This document shows positions 26,975 through 35,480 of a DNA stretch of 48,792 nt, piece after piece. The first letter of the stretch is position 1. Each line of letters opens with the position of its first letter. The stretch spans positions 1 through 48,792 of the forward strand of contig JAWKSZ010000065.1 in the NCBI GenBank assembly GCA_041402045.1, read 5' to 3'. A program made the position numbers and the translations under genes. The notes beneath the pieces were generated by a model. It was not told the DNA's origin. It ran no database searches and worked only from the letters and a program-made list of their open reading frames with translations. This DNA is from JAGQRJ01 sp041402045 (GTDB taxonomy: Bacteria > Planctomycetota > J058).

Positions 26975-27693
26975 AGTTGACGCTGACACTCTCGGGACGA
27001 ACCCTCGAACGCTACGACTTCGAGACCTTCGAACGGGTTCGAGTAGGCCGCAGCGAAGACTGCGAGATCACGATCGACAACCTTGGCGTCTCGCGCTACC
27101 ACGCCGAGATCGTGCGCAAGGACGGGATCGACATCCTGCGCGACCTGCGCTCCAACAACGGCACCTTCGTCAACGGGCGGCGGATCGACAGCCACAACCT
27201 GAACGAAGGTGACGAGGTCTCGATCGGCAAGTTCACGTTGGCCTACAGCGCGGGCGCTGGCGCCGCCCCCGTCGCCGCCCCCGCCGCCGACGCCGCCAAG
27301 CCTGCAGGCGAGGGCGACGACTTCGGCGGCATGACCATGCAAATGGACCAGGCGACCCTCGCCGCGCTCCAACGCGAGAAGGCGTCCCGCGTCCGCGGCT
27401 ACCTGGTGATGGAGACCCCCGAGGGCAAGAAGAACCTGTTCCTCGAGAAGTCGGTGTTCCTGTTCGGCAAGGCCGAGGACGCCGACGTGAAGCTCGGCGG
27501 ATGGTTCTGCCCGCGCAAGGTCGCGATCATCTTCCGCGACGACTCCGGCTTCCGCCTGATTAACGTCAGCCCCAAGCCCGAGGGCGTGACCGTGAACGGC
27601 AAGCCCGTCGACGACGTGCGGCTGGGCGACAACGATCAGATCCAGGTCCGCAACGCCCGCATGACCTTCATGAGGGGGACCCCGGTGAGCTGA
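26971..27693 (+). CDS. Twin FHA-domain protein
   Basis: This 240-residue protein has an N-terminal FHA domain with the phosphothreonine-binding pattern VGRSEDCEI, SRYHAEIV and SNNGTFVNGRRI (residues about 22-80). After an Ala/Pro linker and a short helical segment, a second, divergent FHA-like domain follows (SVFLFGKAEDADVKL; EGVTVNGKPVDD) that lacks the SxxH motif. FHA proteins recruit Ser/Thr-phosphorylated partners; no kinase is encoded here. The last three codons lie inside a 20-bp hairpin. Confidence 0.9.
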   Translation: MKLTLTLSGRTLERYDFETFERVRVGRSEDCEITIDNLGVSRYHAEIVRKDGIDILRDLRSNNGTFVNGRRIDSHNLNEGDEVSIGKFTLAYSAGAGAAPVAAPAADAAKPAGEGDDFGGMTMQMDQATLAALQREKASRVRGYLVMETPEGKKNLFLEKSVFLFGKAEDADVKLGGWFCPRKVAIIFRDDSGFRLINVSPKPEGVTVNGKPVDDVRLGDNDQIQVRNARMTFMRGTPVS

Positions 27694-27725
27694 AGCGGAC
27701 GCTTCGCGTCCGCTTCAGCTCACCG
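27683..27725 (+). terminator. 20-bp perfect hairpin overlapping the FHA stop codon
   Basis: A 20-bp perfect stem with a TTC triloop (27703-27705) spans the last codons and the TGA of the FHA gene. A T-run (27734-27738) follows 9 nt later. It fits a terminator for the fab operon, but the stem is much longer than usual and shares its triloop with the adjacent repeats. Confidence 0.65.
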
Positions 27726-27729
27726 CGGT

Positions 27730-28083
27730 CTGGTTTTTCAGGGGGTCTGTCCCAGACCCCTCGCCCTCGGGGCAAAGCCCCCTCGGGCTCACCCCAAGGG
27801 CTCGCGGCCGGCTTCGCCGGCCCGCTGCCCTCGCGGGCTTCGCCCGCTCTGGTCCAAGGGGTCTGTCCCAGACCCCCTCGCCCTCGGGGCAAAGCCCTCG
27901 GGCTCACCCAAGGGGCTCGCGGCCGGCTTCGCCGGCGGCGCTGCCGCGCTCGCGGGCTTCGCCCGCTCTGGTTTCCAGGGGGTCTGTCCCAGACCCCCTC
28001 GCTCCTCGGGGCAAAGCCCCTCGGGCTCACCCCAAGGGCTCGCGGCCGGCTTCGCCGGCCCTGCCCTCCGGGCTTCGCCCGCT
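27730..28083. repeat. Three tandem ~119-bp units, each a chain of four hairpins
   Basis: Units lie at 27730-27848, 27849-27967 and 27968-28083 and are nearly identical. In unit 1 the hairpins are GGGGTCTG-TCC-CAGACCCC (27742-27760), a CGGGGC-AAA-GCCCC type stem, GGCCGGC-TTC-GCCGGCC (27806-27822) and GCGGGC-TTC-GCCCGC (27833-27847). Loops are three bases, mostly TTC (GAA on the other strand). Differences between units are mainly single-base gains and losses in G or C runs. No protein is supported here, although open frames exist on both strands. Confidence 0.9.
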
Positions 28084-28094
28084 CGCAGGGCGCC

Positions 28095-28351
28095 CAAACA
28101 CCCCTTCGTGGGCTTCGGCGCTGCCCGCCTCGCCGCTCGCAGCGCGCGCAAACACCCCTTCGTGGGCTTCGGCGCTGCCCGCCTCGCCGCTCGCAGGCGC
28201 GCCCCAAACCCCCCTTCGTGGGCTTCGGCGCTGCCCGCCTCGCCCGCCCCTTCGTGGGCTTCGGCGCTGCCTGCCTCGCCGCTCGCAGGGCGCGCCCCAA
28301 ACTCCTCTGAGCCCCCTCGTGGGCTTCGGCGCTGCCCGCCTCGCCGCTCGC
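28095..28351. repeat. Five direct repeats of about 55 bp, core TTCGTGGGCTTCGGCGCTGC
   Basis: Copies of the core lie near 28105, 28159, 28215, 28251 and 28316 (the last begins CTCGTGGG). Most continue with CCGCCTCGCCGCTCGCAG. Spacing is 54, 56, 36 and 65 bp, so the array is irregular and not a CRISPR. The third copy is cut short. On the minus strand a unit reads GEAGSAEAHEGVF, but unit lengths are not multiples of three. To 28469 the rest of the gap holds no recognised feature. Confidence 0.85.
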
Positions 28352-28469
28352 CGGTCGGTTCGCGCTGGGCGCCCAGGACGCTCGCGCGCTCCAGAACAGG
28401 CCGAGGGTCGGCTCAGGGATTTTCCGGATTCCACTCCCCACGGCGGCGGCCTCGCGCAGACACCGGGGC

Positions 28470-29018
28470 ATGAAGCAACCCAGCACCCTGGCCCCTGCAG
28501 GCGAGCGCCTGATCGTGGGGCACCGCCCGGCGCCCGACGACGAGCGCTCCCCCTCCTTCGGACCCCTGTGGACGGCGGCCAACACCGTGAGCGAGCTCGT
28601 GTTCGGGCACGACGTGGCCGGCTGCCTGGGGTTCCTGAGCGTGGCCGCTCTGGGCACGGCCTGCGCGCTGGCAGCCCGGCACGTCGTGCCCAGCTACCCC
28701 CTGGCCGGGCCGGCCGTAGCGATCGGAGCGGTCGCCGTGACCCTGCTCCTCGGGTTCCGCGCGGCGCGCAGGCGGCTCGTCCGCGGCGCGGGGCGCGCCG
28801 AGCTCACCCCGCGCGGGGTCCGCTTCGCCAAGCCCGGCGGCGACCGCAAGCGGATCCCCTGGGACTACGTCCAGGGCTACGCCGCCGCGCCGCGCTGGAT
28901 CCAGCTCCGGATCGGCGACCGGGAGCTCCCGCGCTACGCGATCCCGACGCCCACGCCTCAGGATCGCGAGGCCGCGCTGGCCTACCTCCAGGAGCGACGG
29001 ATCCAGCCCTTGAGCTGA
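28470..29018 (+). CDS. Membrane protein with YcxB-like C-terminal domain
   Basis: The 182-residue protein has two membrane helices (about residues 48-68 and 73-92). A small C-terminal domain follows, reading RAELTPRGVRFAKPG, then RIPWDYVQGY and ELPRYAIPTPT, like the PH-type YcxB-like fold. The repeat block lies directly upstream. No ribosome site is obvious before the ATG. Function is unknown. Confidence 0.75.
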   Translation: MKQPSTLAPAGERLIVGHRPAPDDERSPSFGPLWTAANTVSELVFGHDVAGCLGFLSVAALGTACALAARHVVPSYPLAGPAVAIGAVAVTLLLGFRAARRRLVRGAGRAELTPRGVRFAKPGGDRKRIPWDYVQGYAAAPRWIQLRIGDRELPRYAIPTPTPQDREAALAYLQERRIQPLS

Positions 29019-29070
29019 GCCGCCGACCGGGGCCCTCGACGGGCGTGCCCTCGTCGGGCACGATAGACGG

Positions 29071-29484
29071 GTGAGCGATCCGCCCTCCAGCGAGACGAGC
29101 CAGGCCCGGCCCCGGGGATCGATCTTCGAAGACCCCGAGGTCTTCCTGCTCGAGATCATGGACCGCGCCGACGACCGCCTGGGCACGGGCGCGGCCGAGG
29201 TGATCGGCGCGGTGGCGGGGGCGGCCCTGGCGCTGTTCGTGCCCTTCGCCCACGGGATCCTGCTGCGCGGGGTGATCGGCACCGCGATCGGGACGCTGGT
29301 CGGCAAGAAGATCGCCGAGCACGACCCGGTGTGGTTCCGCAAGCGCCTGGAGCTGGCCCTCGAGCGCTTCGAGGAGATCAACCGCTTCTACCAGAACGAG
29401 CGCTGCACCCGCCGGGCCCGCGACGAATACGTCGAAGACCTGATCGAGCGCTTCTTCGACAGCGGCGACTCGCTGCTCGAGTAG
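29071..29484 (+). CDS. Small membrane-associated hypothetical protein
   Basis: This 137-residue protein with a GTG start has an acidic N-terminus and a glycine/alanine-rich hydrophobic hairpin (AAEVIGAVAGAALALFVPF and GVIGTAIGTLVG, about residues 48-85). A charged helical tail follows (RKRLELALERFEEINRFY). No family is recognised. It ends 6 nt before the convergent secreted-protein gene. Confidence 0.7.
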   Translation: MSDPPSSETSQARPRGSIFEDPEVFLLEIMDRADDRLGTGAAEVIGAVAGAALALFVPFAHGILLRGVIGTAIGTLVGKKIAEHDPVWFRKRLELALERFEEINRFYQNERCTRRARDEYVEDLIERFFDSGDSLLE

Positions 29485-29490
29485 CCGCGC

Positions 29491-30717
29491 TCAATCCCGG
29501 GGCACGCGCTCGATCTTCACCAGGATCCGGTAGGGGACGCCGTTGAGCTCGCCGCGCACGAGCCCGGGGAAGCGACCCCGCCCGTCGGGCCACATGCGAT
29601 ACCACTGACGCTGCACCCCGCCCTCGTGGAACATGACCAGGTAGTCGTCGCCGCCGAGCTGCAGGGTCGTCTCCTCATGCTTCACGTAGCGCCGGTAGAT
29701 CTCGCGGGTGTTGTTACGGTTGTAGAGCCACCCGGAATACCTGCGCCCTTCGGTGGTGCGCGTCCTGACCTGGTTCGGGCACACCGCTTCGACCACGTAG
29801 GTGCGCTCGACCAGCTCGTCGGCGCCCGGGCCCGCTTTTTCGCGCCAGGTCACCCGGTCGCCGACGCGCACCCCCGGGTCCCGCGGCGCGTAGTGCTCGG
29901 GCTCGTCGGTCGGACGCACCGCGGTCAGCTCCTGGACCACGACCCCGTTCCACTCGCGCTTGAGCACCCGCGGCAGCGCGTAGTGCCCGGTGTCGTCCAC
30001 ATGACACCAGGTGCGGGTCTCGATCCCGCTCTTCAAGGTCTCGCTCTGGATCCGGCAGGGGAAGCTGCGCCCGGAGACCGTGAGCGTGTCCTCGGGCCCC
30101 TGCAGCCGTCCGAAGCGGTCCCCGCGAAACTCCTGGGACTCGTGCTCGTCGTAGCCTTCGCCGGTGCTGCGGAACCCCTCGTGCCCCTGGGCCTCGAGGC
30201 CGATCCCCCACACCGTGGTCGTGAGCTTCGTCGCGTAGGGCGCGGGCTCGAGCTCCACCGTCTCGCCCTTCCAGACCGGCTTGAACCCGCCGGCGGCGCG
30301 GCGCACGTCGAGCTCCCGACGCACCTCGAGGGGCAGCGTGTGGTAGCGCAAGGTGAACTCGAACCGATCGCCGTCCTGGACCCGGTCCTGGATCCGGGCC
30401 CAGAAGTTGTCCTTGCGGGTTCCGCCGAAGGGCGCCTCGTCCGCGACGGGAGCCGCCGGGGCGGACGGCCGAGGCTTGGGGACCACGGGCGCCGGGGGCG
30501 GAGCCTCGGGCGCCGGCTCGGGGGCCGCCTCTTCGATCACCTCCTTCACCAGCCGCCGAGGGAGGGTCACCCGCCCGTTCCGCGTCTTGAGCACGACCTG
30601 CTTCGGCGAGTCCTCCACCACCTCGCCCTGCATGCGGCTCCCGTTCTTGAGCACTACGGTGTCCGCCAGCCCCGCCCCGGCGATCCCCAGGGTGAGCAGC
30701 GCTACGAGCCTGTACAC
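29491..30717 (-). CDS. Secreted protein with N-terminal LSM/SHD1-like motif
   Basis: A signal peptide (YRLVALLTLGIAGAGLA) precedes DTVVLKNGSRMQGEVVEDSP and RNGRVTLPRRLVKEV. This short beta module is common at the start of exported planctomycete proteins. A Pro/Ala-rich linker (about residues 65-95) leads to a 300-residue domain I do not recognise. It includes two cysteines (SFPCRIQSE, RTWCHVDD), which could form a disulfide. It lies 16 nt after the sigma-54 activator stop, so the two are probably co-transcribed. Confidence 0.8.
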   Translation of the reverse strand: MYRLVALLTLGIAGAGLADTVVLKNGSRMQGEVVEDSPKQVVLKTRNGRVTLPRRLVKEVIEEAAPEPAPEAPPPAPVVPKPRPSAPAAPVADEAPFGGTRKDNFWARIQDRVQDGDRFEFTLRYHTLPLEVRRELDVRRAAGGFKPVWKGETVELEPAPYATKLTTTVWGIGLEAQGHEGFRSTGEGYDEHESQEFRGDRFGRLQGPEDTLTVSGRSFPCRIQSETLKSGIETRTWCHVDDTGHYALPRVLKREWNGVVVQELTAVRPTDEPEHYAPRDPGVRVGDRVTWREKAGPGADELVERTYVVEAVCPNQVRTRTTEGRRYSGWLYNRNNTREIYRRYVKHEETTLQLGGDDYLVMFHEGGVQRQWYRMWPDGRGRFPGLVRGELNGVPYRILVKIERVPRD

Positions 30718-30733
30718 GACGAATCCTTTCGCT

Positions 30734-32110
30734 TCAGCCCTGCTCGAGCTGCTTCACGTAGCGGGCGAGGGTGTTGCGGTCGATCCCCAGCACCCGCGCC
30801 GCCTCGCTCTTGTTGCCTCCGACCCGCTCCAGCACGCTCTGGGTGTAGAGCAGCTTGATCTCCTCCAGCGAGCGCACCCCCCACTGGGCTTCGAGGTCGA
30901 GCCCCGGCGCGCTGGCCTGTTGCCCCGGCAGCATGGCCGGCTGCCCCGCGAGCACGCGGTTGGTGGCCGCCCGCAGCTCGCGCACGTTGCCCGCCCAGGT
31001 GTAGCCCTGGGTCTGGCTCTGGAGCTTCTCCAGCACGTCCTCGGCGATCGTGGGCCAGGCGGTGAGGTCGATCTCCATGGCCACGAAGTGCCGCACCAGC
31101 TCCGGCAGATCCTCCAGCCGCTCGCGCAGCGGCGGGTTCGCCACCCGCAGCACCGAGAGCCGCTCGAGCAGGTCGCGCCGGAACACGGACCCGTCCTCCC
31201 GAGGCTGGGTCAGGTCGCGGTTCGTCGCGGCCAGGACCCGGACCTCGACCTGCTGCTCCTCGTCGGAGCCCACCGGGCGGATCGTGCCCTCCTGCAGCGT
31301 GCGCAAGAGGCGTACCTGCACGTCCTGGCTGGCGTCGCCGATCTCGTCCAGGAACAGCACCCCGCGGTTGGCCGCGGCGAACAGCCCCCGGCGGTCGGCG
31401 GTCGAGCCGGTGAACGCGCCGCGCACGTGCCCGAACAGGTCGGAGCTCGCGAGGTGCGGGGTCAGGGCAGCGATGTTCGCGGTGACCAAGGGACCGGGCT
31501 CGGCGCCGTCGGGGTCCAAGGAGCCGCGCCCCGCGGCGATCGTGCGCGCGACGATCTCCTTCCCGGTCCCCGGCTCGCCCGTGATCAACACCGAGAGCCG
31601 GTGCGGCGCCTTGAGCGCGAGGGCCTTGCGCACGTCGTCGGTGAACACGGCGCGCCAGGTCTGGGTGCGGAGCTGGTCCATGACCGGGGAGCGGCCCACC
31701 AGCCCCGCCAGGGCGGCGGCCACGTCGTGCCCGCGGCGCGACCAGGCGTAGATCGCGCCCACCCGCCCCTCGAGCAGGGGCAAGGAGGGCACCAATCGCT
31801 CGATCAGGCGCCGCACCTCCTTGAGGTTCGCGAGGTTGATCGCGGCGTGGAGCCCGAGGGCGAGGGACCAGTCGAGGAGCGCGCGACGCACGACCTCCTC
31901 CCCGGGCTCGCCCGAGACCGCGATCTGCCAGGCGTCGACGGCGTCGACCGGGCGCTTGATCCGGTAGCGCGTGCGGAGCTCGGTGTTGAGTCGGCGCGCC
32001 TCACCGGTGTGGGGCGCGGTGCGCAGACGCAGCTCCGCGAGGAGGTCGAGCGCCTCGCGGGCGCGCTCCACCGACAGGCCGCTGGGTTCTTCCGCACCTG
32101 GGGTCGCCAC
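30734..32110 (-). CDS. Sigma-54-dependent transcriptional activator with unusual N-terminus
   Basis: This 458-residue protein has Walker A GEPGTGKE, Walker B GVLFLDEIGD, the R-finger region and a Fis-type DNA-binding end (GGNKSEAARVLGIDRNTLARYVKQL). The sigma-54 contact loop reads GAFTGS instead of the usual GAFTGA. The first 145 residues are helical and contain no response-regulator, PAS or GAF motif that I can see. The GTG start at 32110 lies 6 nt after TAACAT, so a leaderless mRNA is likely. The neighbouring secreted protein is the obvious candidate target or partner. Confidence 0.92.
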   Translation of the reverse strand: MATPGAEEPSGLSVERAREALDLLAELRLRTAPHTGEARRLNTELRTRYRIKRPVDAVDAWQIAVSGEPGEEVVRRALLDWSLALGLHAAINLANLKEVRRLIERLVPSLPLLEGRVGAIYAWSRRGHDVAAALAGLVGRSPVMDQLRTQTWRAVFTDDVRKALALKAPHRLSVLITGEPGTGKEIVARTIAAGRGSLDPDGAEPGPLVTANIAALTPHLASSDLFGHVRGAFTGSTADRRGLFAAANRGVLFLDEIGDASQDVQVRLLRTLQEGTIRPVGSDEEQQVEVRVLAATNRDLTQPREDGSVFRRDLLERLSVLRVANPPLRERLEDLPELVRHFVAMEIDLTAWPTIAEDVLEKLQSQTQGYTWAGNVRELRAATNRVLAGQPAMLPGQQASAPGLDLEAQWGVRSLEEIKLLYTQSVLERVGGNKSEAARVLGIDRNTLARYVKQLEQG

Positions 32111-32116
32111 CGGGGC

Positions 32117-32122
32117 ATGTTA
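32117..32122 (-). promoter_or_regulatory. -10 element of the sigma-54 activator gene, leaderless
   Basis: TAACAT, then GCCCCG, then the GTG start on the minus strand. Confidence 0.4.
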
Positions 32123-32240
32123 CAGCATGGCCTGGGAGGAGCCCCAGCGGCTCGCGGAATCTCGTCTCAAGGCATTGTCCTGCCATGACTTGGCTACCGC
32201 GCCCCCGAGGGCGCTGCGGGCGCGGTGGCATGACGCGTGC

Positions 32241-32246
32241 TAGGCT
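32241..32246 (+). promoter_or_regulatory. -10 element of the 32262 operon
   Basis: TAGGCT followed by CGGACGG lies 15 nt before the ATG at 32262, with GGGAGG between them as ribosome site. Confidence 0.4.
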
Positions 32247-32261
32247 CGGACGGGAGGCCTC

Positions 32262-32603
32262 ATGGATTCGAACGACCCCGCCGTCGACCCGGCCCGCCGC
32301 GAGTGCTCCTTCGCCGGCCTGAACTACACCTCTGAGCCCTGCCCCGACGCGACCCGCAGCGACATCTTCAAATCCGCTGCCCTCGGCGGCGGCGGCGCCT
32401 GGCTCGCGGCAGCGCTCCTCGGCGCCTCGCCCCTGGGTCGCCTCGCCGCGGTCGCCGCCGGCGCCCTCGCCGGCTCCTTCGCCTCGCGCCACCACGTCTA
32501 CCTGGACTGGGACCCCGATCGCCTGCGCTACGGCAGCAGCGCCCGCGACGACCCCCCCTCCGACGACCCGCTGCCTCCGGCTCCGACCGGGAGGGGGTTC
32601 TAA
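32262..32603 (+). CDS. Small membrane protein of unknown function upstream of subtilase
   Basis: This 113-residue protein has a polar N-terminus (ECSFAGLNYTSEPCPDAT), one glycine/alanine-rich hydrophobic stretch (SAALGGGGAWLAAALLGASP and on to about residue 75) and a proline-rich tail. GGGAGG precedes the ATG. Its stop overlaps the subtilase start (TAATG), so it is made together with the protease. Confidence 0.7.
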   Translation: MDSNDPAVDPARRECSFAGLNYTSEPCPDATRSDIFKSAALGGGGAWLAAALLGASPLGRLAAVAAGALAGSFASRHHVYLDWDPDRLRYGSSARDDPPSDDPLPPAPTGRGF

Positions 32604-34294
32604 TGAAGCTGCGTATGCTCTCTGTGGCGCTGTGCGCCCTGCTGGTCGCCTGCGGCGGCGCTGACCCCCGCACCCCCGTCACCCCCGAGGCCCTGGGCGA
32701 GCTCCCCGCCGACGTCGACCAGCTCCTGATCGACCTCGTGGACGGCACTGAGCTCAGCGCGCTGACGGAGACCTACCCCGAGCTGGCGCAGGCCCGCTGG
32801 AACAGCCCCGAGTCCGAGGACGAGGCCATGGCCGTGGCCGAGGTCCCCCGCGACGCCATGCCGGCCCTGATCGAGAAGCTCGCTCAGGACCCGCGGGTCG
32901 AGGTCGCCGAGCCCAACCTGCGCTACCGGATCGAACCAGGCGCGCTGAACGCGGACGTCGACGCCGCCGACATTCCCGACGACGAGGACCACCCCGCCCT
33001 CGACGGCTTCCCCAACGACGCGCTCTACGAGCGTCAGTGGAACATGCGCATGGTCCACGCCCGCGAGGCCTGGCGCACCACCAAGGGCGAAGACGTGATC
33101 GTGGCCGTGATCGACACCGGCGTGGCCTACGAGGACGACAAGGGCCTGTGGGCGCCCGACCTCAAGCGCACCCAATTCGTGAAGGGCTGGGACTTCATCG
33201 ACGACGACGCGATCGCCGCCGACGACAACGGCCACGGCACGCACTGCGCGGGGACGATCGCCCAGTCGACCAACAACGAGATCGGCGTCGTGGGCCTCGC
33301 CCCCGAGTGCAAGATCATGCCGCTCAAGGTGCTCACCGCGCAGGGTTGGGGCACGACCTCGGACATCGCCGACGCGATCCGCTTCGCCGCCGACAACGGC
33401 GCCAACGTGCTCAGCCTGTCCCTCGGCGGCGGCGGCTACAGCCGCGTGCTCGCCAACGCGGTGAAGTACGCCCGCGACAAGGGCTGCCTCGTGGTGTGCG
33501 CCGCGGGCAACGGCGCCCGCGGGCGAGTCGAGTATCCGGCCGCCTACCCCGGCGCGACCGCGGTCTCGTCGGTCGGGCCCTCGGGCAAGCTCGCGTTCTA
33601 CTCCTCCTACGGCAAGCAGTGCTTCATCGCCGGCCCCGGCGGCGACAAGTCCAAGGCCGCGACCGACGGCGTGCTGCAGAACACCCTCGACTTCAGCCGC
33701 CCCGGCAAGACCCACTACGCCTACTACCAGGGCACCTCCATGGCGACGCCTCACGTGGCCGCAGCCGCGGCGCTGCTCTACGCGTCCGGCGTCACCGACC
33801 CCGACGCGATCGAGGACGCCCTCGCCGCGAGCGCGGCGACCCCCCCGGGCGTGCGCGCTGACTGGACCCCGGAGTACGGCCACGGGATCCTCGACATCGG
33901 CGCGGCGCTCCAGGGCGCCGTCGCCACCCCTGGCTGGTGGACCCTTGGGCTCTCGGCGCTGCTCGTGGGCCTGACCGTGCTGCTCAGCGACAAGAAGCAC
34001 CTCAAGGCGCCCCTCCTCGCGGCGGGCGCCCTGCTGGGCGGCTGCGGCCTGTTCTTCCTCACCCCCTACGGGATCGGCGAGCTGCCCCTGGTCGGGCCGT
34101 TCCTGGCCCACGGTATGGCGGACTGGGACCTGGTCCTGTTCGGCGCGCGTTGGCACTGGACGCCCTTGTTCGCCAGCGCCCTGATCCCGAGCTTCCTGGC
34201 CTTCACCTTCCACCCCAAGCCCTGCGCCCGCGCCCTGACCGGGATCGGCCTCGGCTGGACCGCGCGCCTCGTCGCCGGGATCGTCCTATCGTAA
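32603..34294 (+). CDS. Subtilisin-like (S8) lipoprotein protease with C-terminal membrane domain, probably shortened by an in-frame stop
   Basis: The 563-residue product starts with a lipoprotein signal (lipobox LVAC, Cys17), then an I9-like propeptide region (about residues 35-115). The S8 catalytic domain has Asp in AVIDTGVAY, His in NGHGTHCAGT and Ser in GTSMATPHVA. After about residue 440 there are four hydrophobic segments, unusual for this family. The TAA at 34292-34294 is followed in the same frame by HYFIPRHGFLDAVWLAGN and a further membrane helix, ending at a TGA (34421-34423) that overlaps the next start as GTGA. The original protein therefore probably had 42 more codons. Confidence 0.9.
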   Translation: MKLRMLSVALCALLVACGGADPRTPVTPEALGELPADVDQLLIDLVDGTELSALTETYPELAQARWNSPESEDEAMAVAEVPRDAMPALIEKLAQDPRVEVAEPNLRYRIEPGALNADVDAADIPDDEDHPALDGFPNDALYERQWNMRMVHAREAWRTTKGEDVIVAVIDTGVAYEDDKGLWAPDLKRTQFVKGWDFIDDDAIAADDNGHGTHCAGTIAQSTNNEIGVVGLAPECKIMPLKVLTAQGWGTTSDIADAIRFAADNGANVLSLSLGGGGYSRVLANAVKYARDKGCLVVCAAGNGARGRVEYPAAYPGATAVSSVGPSGKLAFYSSYGKQCFIAGPGGDKSKAATDGVLQNTLDFSRPGKTHYAYYQGTSMATPHVAAAAALLYASGVTDPDAIEDALAASAATPPGVRADWTPEYGHGILDIGAALQGAVATPGWWTLGLSALLVGLTVLLSDKKHLKAPLLAAGALLGGCGLFFLTPYGIGELPLVGPFLAHGMADWDLVLFGARWHWTPLFASALIPSFLAFTFHPKPCARALTGIGLGWTARLVAGIVLS

Positions 34295-34419
34295 CATTAC
34301 TTCATTCCCAGGCACGGGTTCCTCGACGCCGTATGGCTGGCCGGGAACGCGCTGGTGCTCGTGGGCGTGCTCGCGGCCTGCGCCGCCTCGGCCGCGGCAG
34401 GACGAGGCGGCGTGGCCCT

Positions 34420-34656
34420 GTGAAGCTCACCGGCACGATCGAGAAGGTGGACCTCATCAGGGGCTACACCCTCGTGACCGACGACGGCAAGCGCGCTACG
34501 CGCTGGTCAGCAAGGGCCTCCAGCCTGGCGAGGTCGAGAGGCGAGCTCATGACCGACGCCGTGGGCTTCGGCATGACCGGCGACCCTGCGCTCCAGGTCA
34601 GAAGCAGGTCGCGCCCAGGCGCTGAGCTCGTTCAGGTCGCCGCAGCTCGGTGCTAA
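34420..34656 (+). pseudogene. DUF5818-like small gene, frameshifted
   Basis: From the GTG at 34420 it reads VKLTGTIEKVDLIRGYTLVTDDGKR. A two-base insertion near 34494 then hides the expected YALVSKGLQPGEVE, and MTDAVGFGMTGDPALQV follows in the first frame again. The pattern (GTIEKVD, TDDGKRY, GLxPG) resembles DUF5818-type small beta-barrel proteins. Overlap with the extended protease end suggests one operon before decay. Confidence 0.5.
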
Positions 34657-35480
34657 CGTTCGGGCAGCACGGCGTTGACCGTGCCCTGCGCACCGGCGCT
34701 TGAGCTCGGGCGGCTCGGCGCGGACGTCCTCGCGATCTGCTGCTCCGTGCGGTCATTGATCCAGGATGGAGGTGGCCGGGCGCACGGGGTCCCCTTGCAG
34801 GCCGCGAACGTCTGCCCCGCCACCTCCGGGCTTGCTCGGCTCCAGCGACGTGGCACTCGTGAACCGACGAGAACCCGGTGTTATTCGGCAGCTCGATCAG
34901 CGACGCCCGGGTGAACGGGAAGTGGCCCTCGTTGTCGTAGGACTGCAGCAGCGCCCCGGCGCTTGTCCTCCCGCGCTGGCGCCCGCACCAGGTATCGCGT
35001 CCGCGCTTGCCCTTGTATTCCACGCCGGCGAACTCGACGCGGTCCGGCACCGGACAGGGCTGTGTGTCGACGACAGGAAGCCGGTCATCGGCGCGTCCCA
35101 GGTTGCGCAGGATGTGGAACAGGTCCGGCGTGTCCAGGTGGTAGAGGATCCCCAGGAACAGCATCCGGGCGGCTTTGTGGCATCGAGGTCACGTCGCGTC
35201 ACCCTGCTGAGGCTCACCTCGACATGCGTTGCGCTGCGCGCACCTGCGCATCGCTCCTCGCGGGCGTCCAGGCCGACGACCGTCGCGCCCTGGCAGGCAG
35301 CCTCGGTCGCGTAGACGCCCTCGCCGCAGGCGGGGTCAGAATCCGCAGCTCGTCCAGCGGTCGAGGGGACCAGGTCGAGGAGGCTCTGCAGCACGCGCCG
35401 GACCTTCGCCGCGTCGCGTTGCGCGCGACGAAGCGCGCAGGGATCCGACAGCCTTTGCGGGCAAGCAGAGCGATCGCTTC
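34653..35480 (-). pseudogene. Class I SAM-dependent methyltransferase, multiply frameshifted
   Basis: Minus-strand pieces in different frames line up as one protein. ARKGCRIPARFVARNATRR and LQSLLDLVPRPLDELRIL come first, then the SAM-binding block (D)PACGEGVYATEAACQGATVV with GLDAREERC. MLFLGILYHLDTPDLFHILR, ALLQSYDNEGHFPFTRAS and a tail ending NAVLPER at 34653 follow. At least four indels are needed. The substrate cannot be inferred. Confidence 0.65.

Noticed and set aside
28095..28351. CRISPR-like array
   Set aside because: Spacing is irregular, repeats abut without unique spacers, and no cas gene is present.
27668..28657. Long minus-strand open frame across the repeat block with Arg/Pro/Gly-rich product
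   Set aside because: It only reflects the absence of stops in GC-rich repeats; unit lengths are not multiples of three and the frame has no ribosome site or family.
32171..32185. Sigma-54 (-24/-12) promoter upstream of the sigma-54 activator
   Set aside because: TGGCAG...TGCC on the minus strand has the GG to GC spacing one base too short, and a better -10 lies next to the start codon.
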